Source: Halanaerobium kushneri (GTDB lineage: Bacteria > Bacillota > Halanaerobiia > Halanaerobiales > Halanaerobiaceae). From it: a stretch of 64,000 bases of DNA. This document shows positions 9,315-17,492 of the stretch, in pieces; the stretch's first letter is position 1; each line of letters begins with the position of its first letter. The notes beneath the pieces were generated by a model, which was not told the origin of the DNA, did no database searches, and saw only the letters and a list, made by a program, of their open reading frames with translations. Where the stretch lies: contig NZ_FTNC01000012.1 in NCBI RefSeq assembly GCF_900156285.1, positions 17,689-81,688 of the forward strand, read 5' to 3'. The position numbers and the translations under genes were made by a program.

Positions 9315-9824
9315 CTACCTCCCAATTAATCTTTCGTAAGCCAGTCTTTTACTACCATCTTTAGTATAAATAATGCCACAGTATTTAAAACCTGCTTTTT
9401 TTACTGCCCGCTGCATAGAACTATTATCCTGATGAGTGTCAATGCGAATACTTTTGGCCCCAAGATCTAACCCCATTTGAAATGTTTTTTTAAAAATTAG
9501 AGAAATAATCCCCCGACCTCTATACTCTGGTGCAACTGCTGCTCGATGGATCACCCCATATAGACCTTTAGAAATCCATTCCCCGTTTTCAATTAAATTA
9601 TAAGTAGGATCTTCTCCGAAAATAATTGCAGCGGTAGCAATTATTTTGTTCTCCTTTTTAATTAAATATGAATTTTGATTATTAATATCATTTACTAAAG
9701 TCTCTGGATTAGGATAATTGTTCTGCCACTGATCTATCCCCTCCTCTTCTAGATATTTTTGGGCATTTTTAATGATATTCATAATATCAGGTATTTCTTT
9801 GATCTCAGCTTTAACAAAATCCAT
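9315..9824 (-). CDS. GNAT family N-acetyltransferase
   Basis: A 169-residue single-domain GNAT protein. The acetyl-CoA binding signature is VAPEYRGRGIISLIF near residues 100-115, followed by the typical NSSMQRAVKKAGFK segment. The acceptor is unknown; similar proteins act on small amines or antibiotics. It directly precedes fbp on the same strand, with its stop inside the fbp ribosome site. AGGAG lies 9-10 nt before the ATG. Confidence 0.85.
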   Translation of the reverse strand: MDFVKAEIKEIPDIMNIIKNAQKYLEEEGIDQWQNNYPNPETLVNDINNQNSYLIKKENKIIATAAIIFGEDPTYNLIENGEWISKGLYGVIHRAAVAPEYRGRGIISLIFKKTFQMGLDLGAKSIRIDTHQDNSSMQRAVKKAGFKYCGIIYTKDGSKRLAYERLIGR

Positions 9825-9903
9825 TTTTTATAGCTCTCCTTTCAAAATTTAACCTGACTGCAATATGTAATAATTGCCTGCTTATTCTTTTTTTATTTTA
9901 AAA

Positions 9904-10204
9904 TTATGGATTATTATTCTGACTTCTTCTTTCAGAAATCATAAAATTGACTTCTTCAATCCAGTCATCACTCAGATATTTGCGGCTAACCCAGAGAGCT
10001 CTTCCCAAAAAATCAGCAGGAAGTGCAATAAAAACCCCAGAAGACCAAGCTTAAAATAGACCCCGAGCAGATAGCTCAAACCAAGTTTTATCAACTTTTG
10101 AGAAAAAAGATTACCGAATAAAGCAGATTGCGTATTACCAGCACTATTTAAATGTCCAGCCAGAACCCCATAGATTGTAATTACCGGACCACCAATCCAG
10201 TTAA
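9904..10204 (-). pseudogene. MATE efflux transporter remnant
   Basis: Read by eye on the minus strand, 10204 to about 10035 encodes a MATE-like C-terminal transmembrane region (GVLAGHLNSAGNTQSALFG, then LGLSYLLGVYFKLGLLGF). Near 10028-10036, at an A/C run, the match moves to another frame and continues as ALPADFLGRALWVSRKYL before a stop at 9904-9906. The N-terminal two-thirds of a MATE protein is missing and there is no start codon. It abuts the thrC stop. I read it as a truncated, frameshifted relic; the family call is by eye. Confidence 0.7.
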
Positions 10205-11698
10205 TTAGATATTTAAAATCTCTGCTATTTTTGCTTTTACCTCATCTTTTTTGCAATTTTGCTGATGTTTGATCTCCATTGTTTCCAGACCCTCAAGTCC
10301 ACGATGAATTTTTGTTGAAGTTAATTGTTCCAGTTCCTCAATTATTCGGTACTCATCCTTAACAATATCTTTTTCTTTTAATGATTCCAGAACTGCTCTG
10401 CTAAATTTATAAGGGCTGGCAGTAGAGTCAACAACAGCATTTTTCTGGTCAGCACTCTGACTACGATACTTAACCAGAGAGTTTATTCCTACAGCTGTAT
10501 GAGGATCAATTAAATAATTAAACTTCTGAAAAACATTACGAATTGTTTTTCGGGCTTCATCTTCAGTGGAATACTGACCAACAAATAAATCTTTTATTGC
10601 TGACAGAGTTTCTCGGTCTATTTCAAATTTGTTTTCCTGCTGCAACTTTTGATACCACTGATTGATTCTGTCACTATCATGGCCGGTTATCTCAAAAAGA
10701 AAGCGCTCCAAATTGGATGAAATTAATATATCCATTGATGGACTAATTGTTTTTTTGAATTCACGTTCAGTATCATAGAGGCCTGTTTCTAAAAAATCTG
10801 TCAGCACTTTATTGTCATTGGAAGCACAGATAAATTTATTAACTGGCAGTCCCATCCGATAAGCATAGTATGCTGCCAGTATATTACCAAAATTACCAGT
10901 TGGAACAGCAATATTAATTTCTTCGCCAGCCTTAATTTCAGTTTTATTTAAAAGATCAAAATAGGCTTTAAAGTAATATACTATTTGTGGTAAAAGTCTA
11001 CCCCAGTTAATCGAATTAGCTGAAGAAAATTGATAATTATTAGCTTCCAGCTTCTTTTTAAAATCCTGGTCTGCAAAAATATTTTTTACTGCAGTCTGAC
11101 AGTCATCAAAATTACCTTTTAAAGAAACTACTTCTGTGTTGCTGCCTCCAGTTGTTTTCATCTGATCTTCCTGGACTCTGCTGACACCAGTCTCAGGATA
11201 AAAAACAATTATTTTTACTCCTTCAACATCCTTAAAACCCTCCAGAGCAGCCTTACCTGTGTCTCCAGATGTTGCAACCAGAATTACTATTTCTTTTTTT
11301 ACTCCTAATTTTTTAACTGAGCGGACCAGCAGCTGGGGCAGGATCTGCAGAGCCATATCCTTAAATGCTGCAGTCGGCCCGTGCCAGAGCTCCAGAATAA
11401 AAGTATTACTATTTAACTTAACAAGTGGTGTTTTAGCAGCAGGTGGAAAACTTTCTTCTTTATAAGCGGCCTCAACAGCTTCTTTAATTTCTTTTTTACT
11501 AAAATCAGTTAAAAATTTATCAAAAACCCAGCTGGCGAGCTCCTGATAATTTGCATCCCTTTTTGCCAGAATTTGATCTAAATTTAACTCTGGTATTTTT
11601 TCAGGAACAAAAAGACCTCCTGCGGGAACCATCCCCAGACTGATGGCTTCTGCTGAACTCACACTTCTGTAATTTTCTCTAGTACTAATATACTCCAT
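10205..11698 (-). CDS. thrC: Threonine synthase
   Basis: A PLP enzyme of 497 residues making threonine from O-phosphohomoserine. It is of the longer ThrC class: N-terminal YISTRENYRSVSSAEAI, then the PLP lysine at about residue 113 in HGPTAAFKDMALQ, an ATSGDTGKAALEG phosphate loop, and VPTGNFGNILAAYYA. I start at the ATG at 11698, 7 nt after GGAGG; the longer GTG frame would begin inside that site. It appears monocistronic, with its own promoter upstream and no hom or thrB gene next to it. Confidence 0.95.
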   Translation of the reverse strand: MEYISTRENYRSVSSAEAISLGMVPAGGLFVPEKIPELNLDQILAKRDANYQELASWVFDKFLTDFSKKEIKEAVEAAYKEESFPPAAKTPLVKLNSNTFILELWHGPTAAFKDMALQILPQLLVRSVKKLGVKKEIVILVATSGDTGKAALEGFKDVEGVKIIVFYPETGVSRVQEDQMKTTGGSNTEVVSLKGNFDDCQTAVKNIFADQDFKKKLEANNYQFSSANSINWGRLLPQIVYYFKAYFDLLNKTEIKAGEEINIAVPTGNFGNILAAYYAYRMGLPVNKFICASNDNKVLTDFLETGLYDTEREFKKTISPSMDILISSNLERFLFEITGHDSDRINQWYQKLQQENKFEIDRETLSAIKDLFVGQYSTEDEARKTIRNVFQKFNYLIDPHTAVGINSLVKYRSQSADQKNAVVDSTASPYKFSRAVLESLKEKDIVKDEYRIIEELEQLTSTKIHRGLEGLETMEIKHQQNCKKDEVKAKIAEILNI

Positions 11699-11755
11699 AC
11701 TCTCTACCTCCACTAAAATTTATTCTTAATACTGATTATTTAATAACTATAAATT

Positions 11756-11784
11756 ATTATATCGAAAGTAACAGTTGATGTCTA
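11756..11784 (-). promoter_or_regulatory. Predicted sigma-A promoter of thrC
   Basis: Minus strand TAGACA, 17-bp spacer, TATAAT, about 60 bp upstream of the thrC start. Confidence 0.6.
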
Positions 11785-12016
11785 TTAAATAACAGATTTC
11801 TTTTTAAATAATTAAATTACTAAAAATAGATTTTTATCACATCTAACCGCAAAACATGTTAGAAAAATCACTATACAAATCAAGTTTTTTTATGTATAAT
11901 ATTATTGTTAGGTGTTTGCAAAATAGGCAAAAAAAATAGTAAAAAAATGTAATTAATGGGTTGAATTAAATTTTAAGAATTTAAAAATTAAATAAGAAAA
12001 TGTTCTAATAAAATTA
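11785..12016. other. Non-coding AT-rich stretch before the IS
   Basis: Very AT-rich sequence with A/T homopolymers. I see no gene, RNA or convincing regulatory structure in it. Confidence 0.5.
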
Positions 12017-13607
12017 GGCATGACAAAATAAACCTATGAATACAGGTTTTTAAAAAAGATATTAAAAGATTTAAATTCTAAGCAATTAGTGATCTTAAAG
12101 ATCTAATATTTTCTGGTTTATCCATTTTATCAGCTAAGATCAATGTTAAAAGCTGAGTGATTCCAGCTAGAAAAACATCGGTTTTAATACTCTTTAGATT
12201 CTGAGTTTTTAGATTGCCAGTAACCATGGCATCTTTAAAATAGTTAATTGTCTGTTCAACAACTCCCCGTTTTTTGTAGAGGTCTATCCAGTCATCTGTA
12301 TCTCTAATGATGCCAGGATAAGTTCTTAAATCCTGGTCAGGATATGTATAGGTAACTCTACCGTAATTGGAGTCAGTGCAGGGTTCTTCACAGTAGCAGT
12401 TTCTTTTACCACCCTTGTAATTGATTTTAGGACAGACAAACTTAAATCTGGGGCTGCGGTTTTTACCACGACACCAGCCATTAGGTTTCATTGGCAACGA
12501 AGAATCTTTAGGACATAAAGGCCAGCCATTTTCATTGTATTCTGGCTGTGGTAGATCTGATTTAGTATTTCTAGAATTAAGTGGAATGACTGCTTTATCA
12601 AAGCCAAAATCCTTAATTAAAAAGGGATAAGTCTGATAACTGTCAAAGGCAGAGTCAGCAATAAAAGTGGAGTAATGATGATTATGAAGATTAAAATAAT
12701 CTTCTAAAACTGGTTTTAAAGAAGTTGAGTCACCAATAGATTTGTCTTCATCAGGTGAGTCAGATTTTTTCTCAACAGGTACTTCAGGGTGATTATCTTT
12801 AAATTCATCATCAAAAAAGGAGATGTGACGGATAACTCCAAGCCCATTAGTGACAATACCTGCTTTGTAGACATAGCAGAAATGGCCGTTAATGTAGAGC
12901 TGTTTTATCTCTTGATTAACCTGAGCAGAAGAAGGCATAGACTGATAAGCGAAAGCATATATATTAACATTTTTATCGTTTCTGTAGATGTTTTTAAGTC
13001 TGCGAATGATATTGTTTATGTATTTAGGATTGTTTTCAGTCACATAGGGTTCAAAACCAGTTGTGTCATAGATAAAAAGATCAGATTTTAGAGGATCAAT
13101 TTTTCTGCAAAGAGGTTCAGTAACATCAACAAGATGATAGAAAAGATCTTCTAAGTGGTCTTCAAACTTTGTTTTAAAACGAGAAAACTGAGAGATATCA
13201 GGAATAGATTTAAAACCACAGAAATCTCTTAAGTCACTGCTTAAAGCAAAAATATTAACTAAGAGCACAAGAGTTGGAATTCCCAGTATTTTTTGCAGAA
13301 TAAATGCAGAAAGCATCGATTCTAGATCATATTCTCTTTTTCTACCAAAATATTTGTAGTAAGCAGTATAGAAATTGGCAGGAATAAATTCAGATAAATC
13401 AAGATATTGATCAAGCATTTCAAGGAATTGAGGCTTGTCATTTTGAGCCCAATCTTTGGCCTGTTGATAAAGATCACCGAAAGATAATTGCTTTTTAGAA
13501 TTAAAAGACATTATGATTTCCTCCTTTTGGTTTGTGGTATTTTTAGTATCTCTAACTATATTATACCATATTTTAAGGAGGAAGTCACCAAAAATTTATG
13601 TCATGAG
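12017..13607 (-). mobile_element. Insertion sequence, IS1182/IS5-like
   Basis: About 1.6 kb containing one transposase. The likely ends are set by an inverted CATGACA-A/T-AA match (12019-12025 and 13599-13605), so only a short terminal repeat is visible and the boundaries are approximate. No target duplication was identified. A small hairpin at 12030-12049 (AAACCT/AGGTTT) lies past the transposase stop and may end its transcript. Confidence 0.65.
12078..13511 (-). CDS. DDE transposase
   Basis: A 477-residue transposase. The N-terminal part (residues 40-120) is a DUF772-like helical domain (ESMLSAFILQKILGIPT). Candidate catalytic residues are D149 (LFIYDTTGF), D286 (FIADSAFDSYQ) and E419 (GVVEQTINYFKD), with a cysteine-rich insertion (CYCEEPC region) before the last acidic residue. 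This architecture fits IS1182/IS5-type elements; the exact IS family needs a search. The frame is intact, so the element may be active. It is transcribed away from the gene pair to its right. Confidence 0.85.
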   Translation of the reverse strand: MSFNSKKQLSFGDLYQQAKDWAQNDKPQFLEMLDQYLDLSEFIPANFYTAYYKYFGRKREYDLESMLSAFILQKILGIPTLVLLVNIFALSSDLRDFCGFKSIPDISQFSRFKTKFEDHLEDLFYHLVDVTEPLCRKIDPLKSDLFIYDTTGFEPYVTENNPKYINNIIRRLKNIYRNDKNVNIYAFAYQSMPSSAQVNQEIKQLYINGHFCYVYKAGIVTNGLGVIRHISFFDDEFKDNHPEVPVEKKSDSPDEDKSIGDSTSLKPVLEDYFNLHNHHYSTFIADSAFDSYQTYPFLIKDFGFDKAVIPLNSRNTKSDLPQPEYNENGWPLCPKDSSLPMKPNGWCRGKNRSPRFKFVCPKINYKGGKRNCYCEEPCTDSNYGRVTYTYPDQDLRTYPGIIRDTDDWIDLYKKRGVVEQTINYFKDAMVTGNLKTQNLKSIKTDVFLAGITQLLTLILADKMDKPENIRSLRSLIA

Positions 13608-13632
13608 CCCTGTTATTTCGGGCTTTAGACAT
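13598..13632. other. Hairpin at IS right end / operon upstream region
   Basis: Imperfect palindrome: ATGTC, AT, GAGCCC, a 9-nt loop, GGGCTT, TA, GACAT. Its right arm overlaps the -35 of the predicted promoter of the next operon and its left arm overlaps the proposed IS end. It could be an operator, an inserted-into palindrome or part of the IS. Confidence 0.5.
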
Positions 13633-13652
13633 TATACAAAGGACTATATAAT
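13625..13652 (+). promoter_or_regulatory. Predicted promoter of DUF2953-gerW operon
   Basis: TTAGAC (13625-13630), 16-bp spacer, TATAAT (13647-13652). It lies between the IS and the ribosome site AAAGGAGG. Confidence 0.6.
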
Positions 13653-13677
13653 ATTATTGTGTAAAGGAGGGAAAAAA

Positions 13678-14373
13678 TTGATTCAGATTTTATTTTTATT
13701 TATAATATTCTTAATTTTCTTTCTATTGATTCTTCTTATTATTCCCTACTACTACAGCTTTAGTTTTAAATATCAACAAAAATTTACTTACAGCCTCTCT
13801 CTCTTATTAATATTTATAAAAATTAAATTTAGTAGTACAGGAAAAAATCAAATACTATTAATTGAAATTTTAAATTTTAAAAAGAGAATTAAACTTAATA
13901 AAAACAGCAAAAGAAAATCAACAGAAAAACAAGCCAGAAAATTTCCCGGATCTAAAATTAAACAAGCCGTTTCTAAAAACGATAAAGTAAAAAAACCAAA
14001 AAATAAATCATCTTTAAATTTTGATTATAAATTGATAAATAAAGAAAATTTTAGTCATTTGTTTAAATTTATACTGGATATAATTAAAATATTAAAAGCA
14101 GATTATTTAAAATTAAATTTATTATTCTCTTTTGAGGATCCCTACTATAATGGTCTTTTCCTGGCCTACTACTATACTTTTAAAGAAGTGTTTGATTATC
14201 CGAATATTAAAGTTGAAGTTAACTGGCAGGAGGTGATTTTTGAGGCAGATGGTTCAATCGGGGGTAAAATTAGACCTGGAGAAATTATCTACCACATATT
14301 AAAGTTTATCTTTTCGTTAAAAAGTCTTAAAATTTTCTGGCGTTTATATCAATCAAATTCTAAGAAAGGGTGA
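13678..14373 (+). CDS. DUF2953 family membrane-anchored protein (YtfI-like)
   Basis: A 231-residue protein with one strongly hydrophobic N-terminal helix (LFLFIIFLIFFLLILLIIP), a basic lysine-rich middle, and a DUF2953-like C-terminal part (EDPYYNGLFLAYYYTF, then a VEVNWQEVIFEADGSIGGKIRP strand region). The start is a TTG at 13678, 7 nt after AAAGGAGG; a longer frame from 13513 runs through IS sequence and has no ribosome site. It precedes gerW by a few bases, as ytfI precedes ytfJ in B. subtilis. Molecular function is unknown. Confidence 0.75.
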   Translation: MIQILFLFIIFLIFFLLILLIIPYYYSFSFKYQQKFTYSLSLLLIFIKIKFSSTGKNQILLIEILNFKKRIKLNKNSKRKSTEKQARKFPGSKIKQAVSKNDKVKKPKNKSSLNFDYKLINKENFSHLFKFILDIIKILKADYLKLNLLFSFEDPYYNGLFLAYYYTFKEVFDYPNIKVEVNWQEVIFEADGSIGGKIRPGEIIYHILKFIFSLKSLKIFWRLYQSNSKKG

Positions 14374-14378
14374 TTTTG

Positions 14379-14750
14379 ATGCAAAGTACTGAAAAAGTTA
14401 TGGAAAAAATGTATGATAAACTTGATAATTTTTTGAAGACTGAAACAGTTGTTGGAGAAATAATTGAGGTAGGAGAAGTAAAGTTAATTCCAATAATAAC
14501 TGCTTCCTTTGGTCTTGGTGGAGGTATTGGGGAAGAAGATAAATCGGGCGGCGGTGGGGGTGGAGTTGGCTGTAAGATTTCGCCTGATGCAATCCTGGTT
14601 ATTAGAGGCAGTGAAGTAGAAATGATGCCCGTAAAAAATAAAAATTCACTTGATAAATTAATAGAAAAAGTTCCTTCCTTAATTGAAAAAATTGAAGCAG
14701 CTAAAGAGAAAAAAGAAAGCACAAAGGAAGAAGCTGAAAAAGATCAATAA
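14379..14750 (+). CDS. gerW: GerW family sporulation protein (YtfJ)
   Basis: A 123-residue protein of the GerW/YtfJ family. It has the conserved pattern VGEIIEVGEVKLIPIITASFG, a glycine-rich loop with six consecutive glycines, CKISPDAILVI, and an EVEMMPV strand, then a charged lysine/glutamate tail. In B. subtilis YtfJ is needed for normal spore germination; its biochemical role is unclear. The ATG at 14379 is 5 bp after the upstream stop, with AAAGGG before it. Presence alone does not show that this strain sporulates. Confidence 0.88.
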   Translation: MQSTEKVMEKMYDKLDNFLKTETVVGEIIEVGEVKLIPIITASFGLGGGIGEEDKSGGGGGGVGCKISPDAILVIRGSEVEMMPVKNKNSLDKLIEKVPSLIEKIEAAKEKKESTKEEAEKDQ

Positions 14751-14790
14751 TTTATAAAATATAATTATTCTAACTGTATTAAACTGTATT

Positions 14791-14820
14791 AAAGTCCTGA
14801 GTTAATTAACTCAGGACTTT
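14791..14820. terminator. Bidirectional intrinsic terminator
   Basis: Perfect 30-bp palindrome (AAAGTCCTGAGTTAA and its complement) between the convergent gerW and aldo/keto reductase genes, with A/T ends on both strands. Confidence 0.85.
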
Positions 14821-14827
14821 AAAATAC

Positions 14828-15784
14828 TTAATAATTTAAATTTTTAATGACATTATCCGACTCTGCTGCCAGAGCATCCATTTCCGCTTTAGTTAAATCA
14901 AAATCTGATGCTTCAGCATTTTCTCGGGCCTGCTTTTCAGTTTTTGCTCCAACTAAGGCTGTAGTTATTCCAGCTCTATTAATTGCCCAGTTAATTGCTA
15001 CCTGAGCAGGAGATTGATTGTGAGCAGTAGCAATTTCTTCAAGTAAACTGATTAAACTTCGAGTCTGAGGCCAGTTTTCTTCTCTAAAAAAGGGATAAAA
15101 TCCAGCTCTGTTATCTTTTTCATCTTCAAACTCCGGTCTTTCTTGATATTTTCCGCTTAATATACCGCCTCCAAGAGTCCCATAACTCAAGGAACCAAAA
15201 TTATTCTCAACTAAATAGGGTAATATCTCTGCTTCAACATCCCTTTTTAAAAGCGAGTACTGTGGCTGCAGTGATATTATATCAGTCATTTCAGAAATAT
15301 CTTCAATCAATTCTATTCCAAAATTACAGACACCCAGATACTTAAATTTACCTTCCTTTTTTAACTTTAAAAGTTCTTCAACACTTTCTTCTAAAGGAGT
15401 ATCTGGATCCGGCCAGTGAATCTGATAAAGATCAATCTGTTCTACATTTAATCTTGTCAATGAAGCTTCCATTTCTTTTCTGATTCTTTTTGGACTTAAA
15501 TCTCTAACATATTTTGAGCCATCACGATGAGTTCCGCACTTTGTGGCAATAACTACTTTATCTCTTATTCCCTCAATTGCTCTCCCAACAACTTTTTCAG
15601 CGTGTCCTGCCCCATAAGCTGGAGCAGTATCAATCAAAGTAATTCCCGCTTCCACAGCAGCTCGGATGGCTTTAATCGACTGCTGATCTTCAACTTTACC
15701 AAATGTGTCATTACCATAAGCCCAGGTTCCCAGACCAACTGCAGAAACTTTCAAATTAGAGTTTCCAAGATATCTGTATTTCAT
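14828..15784 (-). CDS. Aldo/keto reductase
   Basis: A 318-residue NADPH-dependent TIM-barrel oxidoreductase. The catalytic tetrad is complete: D52 and Y57 (LIDTAPAYG), K82 (TKCG) and H123 (YQIHWPDP). The C-terminal cofactor site TALVGAKTEKQARENAEA is typical of YdbC/IolS-type members. The natural substrate is not predictable. It is followed by the palindromic terminator and appears to be a single-gene unit. Confidence 0.93.
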   Translation of the reverse strand: MKYRYLGNSNLKVSAVGLGTWAYGNDTFGKVEDQQSIKAIRAAVEAGITLIDTAPAYGAGHAEKVVGRAIEGIRDKVVIATKCGTHRDGSKYVRDLSPKRIRKEMEASLTRLNVEQIDLYQIHWPDPDTPLEESVEELLKLKKEGKFKYLGVCNFGIELIEDISEMTDIISLQPQYSLLKRDVEAEILPYLVENNFGSLSYGTLGGGILSGKYQERPEFEDEKDNRAGFYPFFREENWPQTRSLISLLEEIATAHNQSPAQVAINWAINRAGITTALVGAKTEKQARENAEASDFDLTKAEMDALAAESDNVIKNLNY

Positions 15785-15858
15785 TATTTACCTCCTCTTA
15801 AAATCTTGATTACAAGCTATTAAATTTTAAACTAATAAATAATTGACTTTTAAAGACA

Positions 15859-17385
15859 TTATTTTAAAGTTTCAGCATTCACACTGCTGTAATTATCCAA
15901 AAACACCTTTAGTTTTTCTAAAATATAATCCAGACTTTCTTTTTTATCACATTCAACATTTAAAACTAAAACCGGATCATGCAGTGACATTCTCAATAAA
16001 AACCAGTCATTATCACCACAGTTTACTCTAACCCCCTGATAGTTTTTAGGTGCGATTACCCAGTTATCTATATCCTGAATGTAATCTTTTAAATCTCTAA
16101 GAATCTGCTGTCCATATTCCTTAAAATCATCAAGCTGGATTGTCATTCTATATTCCTCTTTAATTTCTGCTTCACTAAGCTCTGAAATAAGATCCCCGAT
16201 CTTTCTGCTTTCTTCCGCTTTTAAATTAGCCATTTTAATCAGAACTTTTGCTACCAGATAGGCACCATCATCAAGAAAATAATTTTCTTTAAAAGCTGCA
16301 TGACCGGAAGTTTCTATAGCAAGTGGTGCCTTAATACCTTCACTTTCCAGCCTTTTGGCTTCATTAATCACATTTTTATATCCCCTCTTAAAGCGGTGGT
16401 GAACTCCTCCCAGCTTATTTTCAATAAAATCTTTAAGACCAACTGAAGTTACAGAGTCGGTAACAATAGTTGCACCTGGATTTTTTTCTAAAACTATAGC
16501 TGCAGCCAGTGCTATTAATTTATTCCGGTTGATTTCCTGACCACTGCTGTCTACTACCGCTGCTCTATCAACATCAGTATCAAAAATAATTCCTAAATCA
16601 GCTTCATTTGCAAGCACAGTCTGCTGAATTGAATGCATTGCCTCTTTATCTTCAGGATTAGGCGCATGATTAGGAAAATTACCATCAGGCTCCAAAAATT
16701 TACTACCTTCAGTATCCGCACCCAGACTTTTAAGAATTTTGTCAGTAAAAAATCCACCCGAACCATTTCCTGCATCCACTACAATTTTAAAATCAGCAAG
16801 GGGTTGTTTTTGGTCAACCTTCGGGCTTAGATTTTTGCGAATAATACTTTTTATATGTTCAGCATAATCAGATATTAAATCAATTTCATTTATTTCTTCA
16901 GGATTTGTAGCTTTACTGTTTAAAAATTCACTTTCTCTCTCAGCTGCCAGGTTAAGAATTTCAATAACATTTTCTTTTTCCAACCCTCCCTTACGAGTAA
17001 AAAACTTAAATCCATTTTTATCATAGGGCAAATGGCTGGCTGTAATCATTATTGCTCCATCATACTGATGACCATCTAATAAAGTTGACATAAACATTGC
17101 AGGAGTAGAAGCCAAACCGGTACTATAAACTCTGGCTCCCGCCAATTCCATCCCACAGGCAAGAGCATCTTTAAGCTTTTCGGCACTCAACCTGGAGTCA
17201 TGACCGATTGCTACTTTAAGCTTCTGCTGTTTTTGATCTAAATTATCTTTAAGCCAGCTGACAAAAGAAAATCCTATTCCCACTGCCACTTCTGCAGTTA
17301 AATTAGCTTCTTCATTTTCGGTCGCAATTGCCTTACCTCTTACATCAGTACCACTAAGTAATTTTTTCCAGTTAATATTTGACAT
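15859..17385 (-). CDS. Phosphomannomutase/phosphoglucomutase
   Basis: An alpha-D-phosphohexomutase of 508 residues that interconverts hexose 1- and 6-phosphates, feeding sugar nucleotide synthesis. The phosphoserine loop is ITASHLPYDKNG (S117), with Leu where many relatives have Asn. The metal loop is DTDVDRAA and the sugar loop is ETSGHAAF. The C-terminal phosphate-binding domain is present. The start is the ATG at 17385 behind GGAG; the upstream GTG overlaps that site. Choice between mannose and glucose substrate is not possible from sequence alone. Confidence 0.9.
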   Translation of the reverse strand: MSNINWKKLLSGTDVRGKAIATENEEANLTAEVAVGIGFSFVSWLKDNLDQKQQKLKVAIGHDSRLSAEKLKDALACGMELAGARVYSTGLASTPAMFMSTLLDGHQYDGAIMITASHLPYDKNGFKFFTRKGGLEKENVIEILNLAAERESEFLNSKATNPEEINEIDLISDYAEHIKSIIRKNLSPKVDQKQPLADFKIVVDAGNGSGGFFTDKILKSLGADTEGSKFLEPDGNFPNHAPNPEDKEAMHSIQQTVLANEADLGIIFDTDVDRAAVVDSSGQEINRNKLIALAAAIVLEKNPGATIVTDSVTSVGLKDFIENKLGGVHHRFKRGYKNVINEAKRLESEGIKAPLAIETSGHAAFKENYFLDDGAYLVAKVLIKMANLKAEESRKIGDLISELSEAEIKEEYRMTIQLDDFKEYGQQILRDLKDYIQDIDNWVIAPKNYQGVRVNCGDNDWFLLRMSLHDPVLVLNVECDKKESLDYILEKLKVFLDNYSSVNAETLK

Positions 17386-17492
17386 TATAATCACTCCAGT
17401 TTAATTTTTTTTCTTTTCTTGATTGTCAGATCAACTTATTTGTTAACTACCTATCTGCTCTTAAAAAGTCTGCAAAAGAGAAAAATTAACGA

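Noticed and set aside
11870..11930. Promoter-like TATAAT near 11900 on the plus strand
   Set aside because: No acceptable -35 at proper spacing and no gene downstream on that strand before the IS.
13513..13677. N-terminal extension of the DUF2953 protein through the IS end
   Set aside because: It has no ribosome site, runs through IS sequence, and a well-placed TTG with AAAGGAGG exists at 13678.
14360..14722. Minus-strand open frame with a proline-rich run opposite gerW
   Set aside because: It is the antisense shadow of the glycine-rich loop of GerW; no ribosome site or homology.
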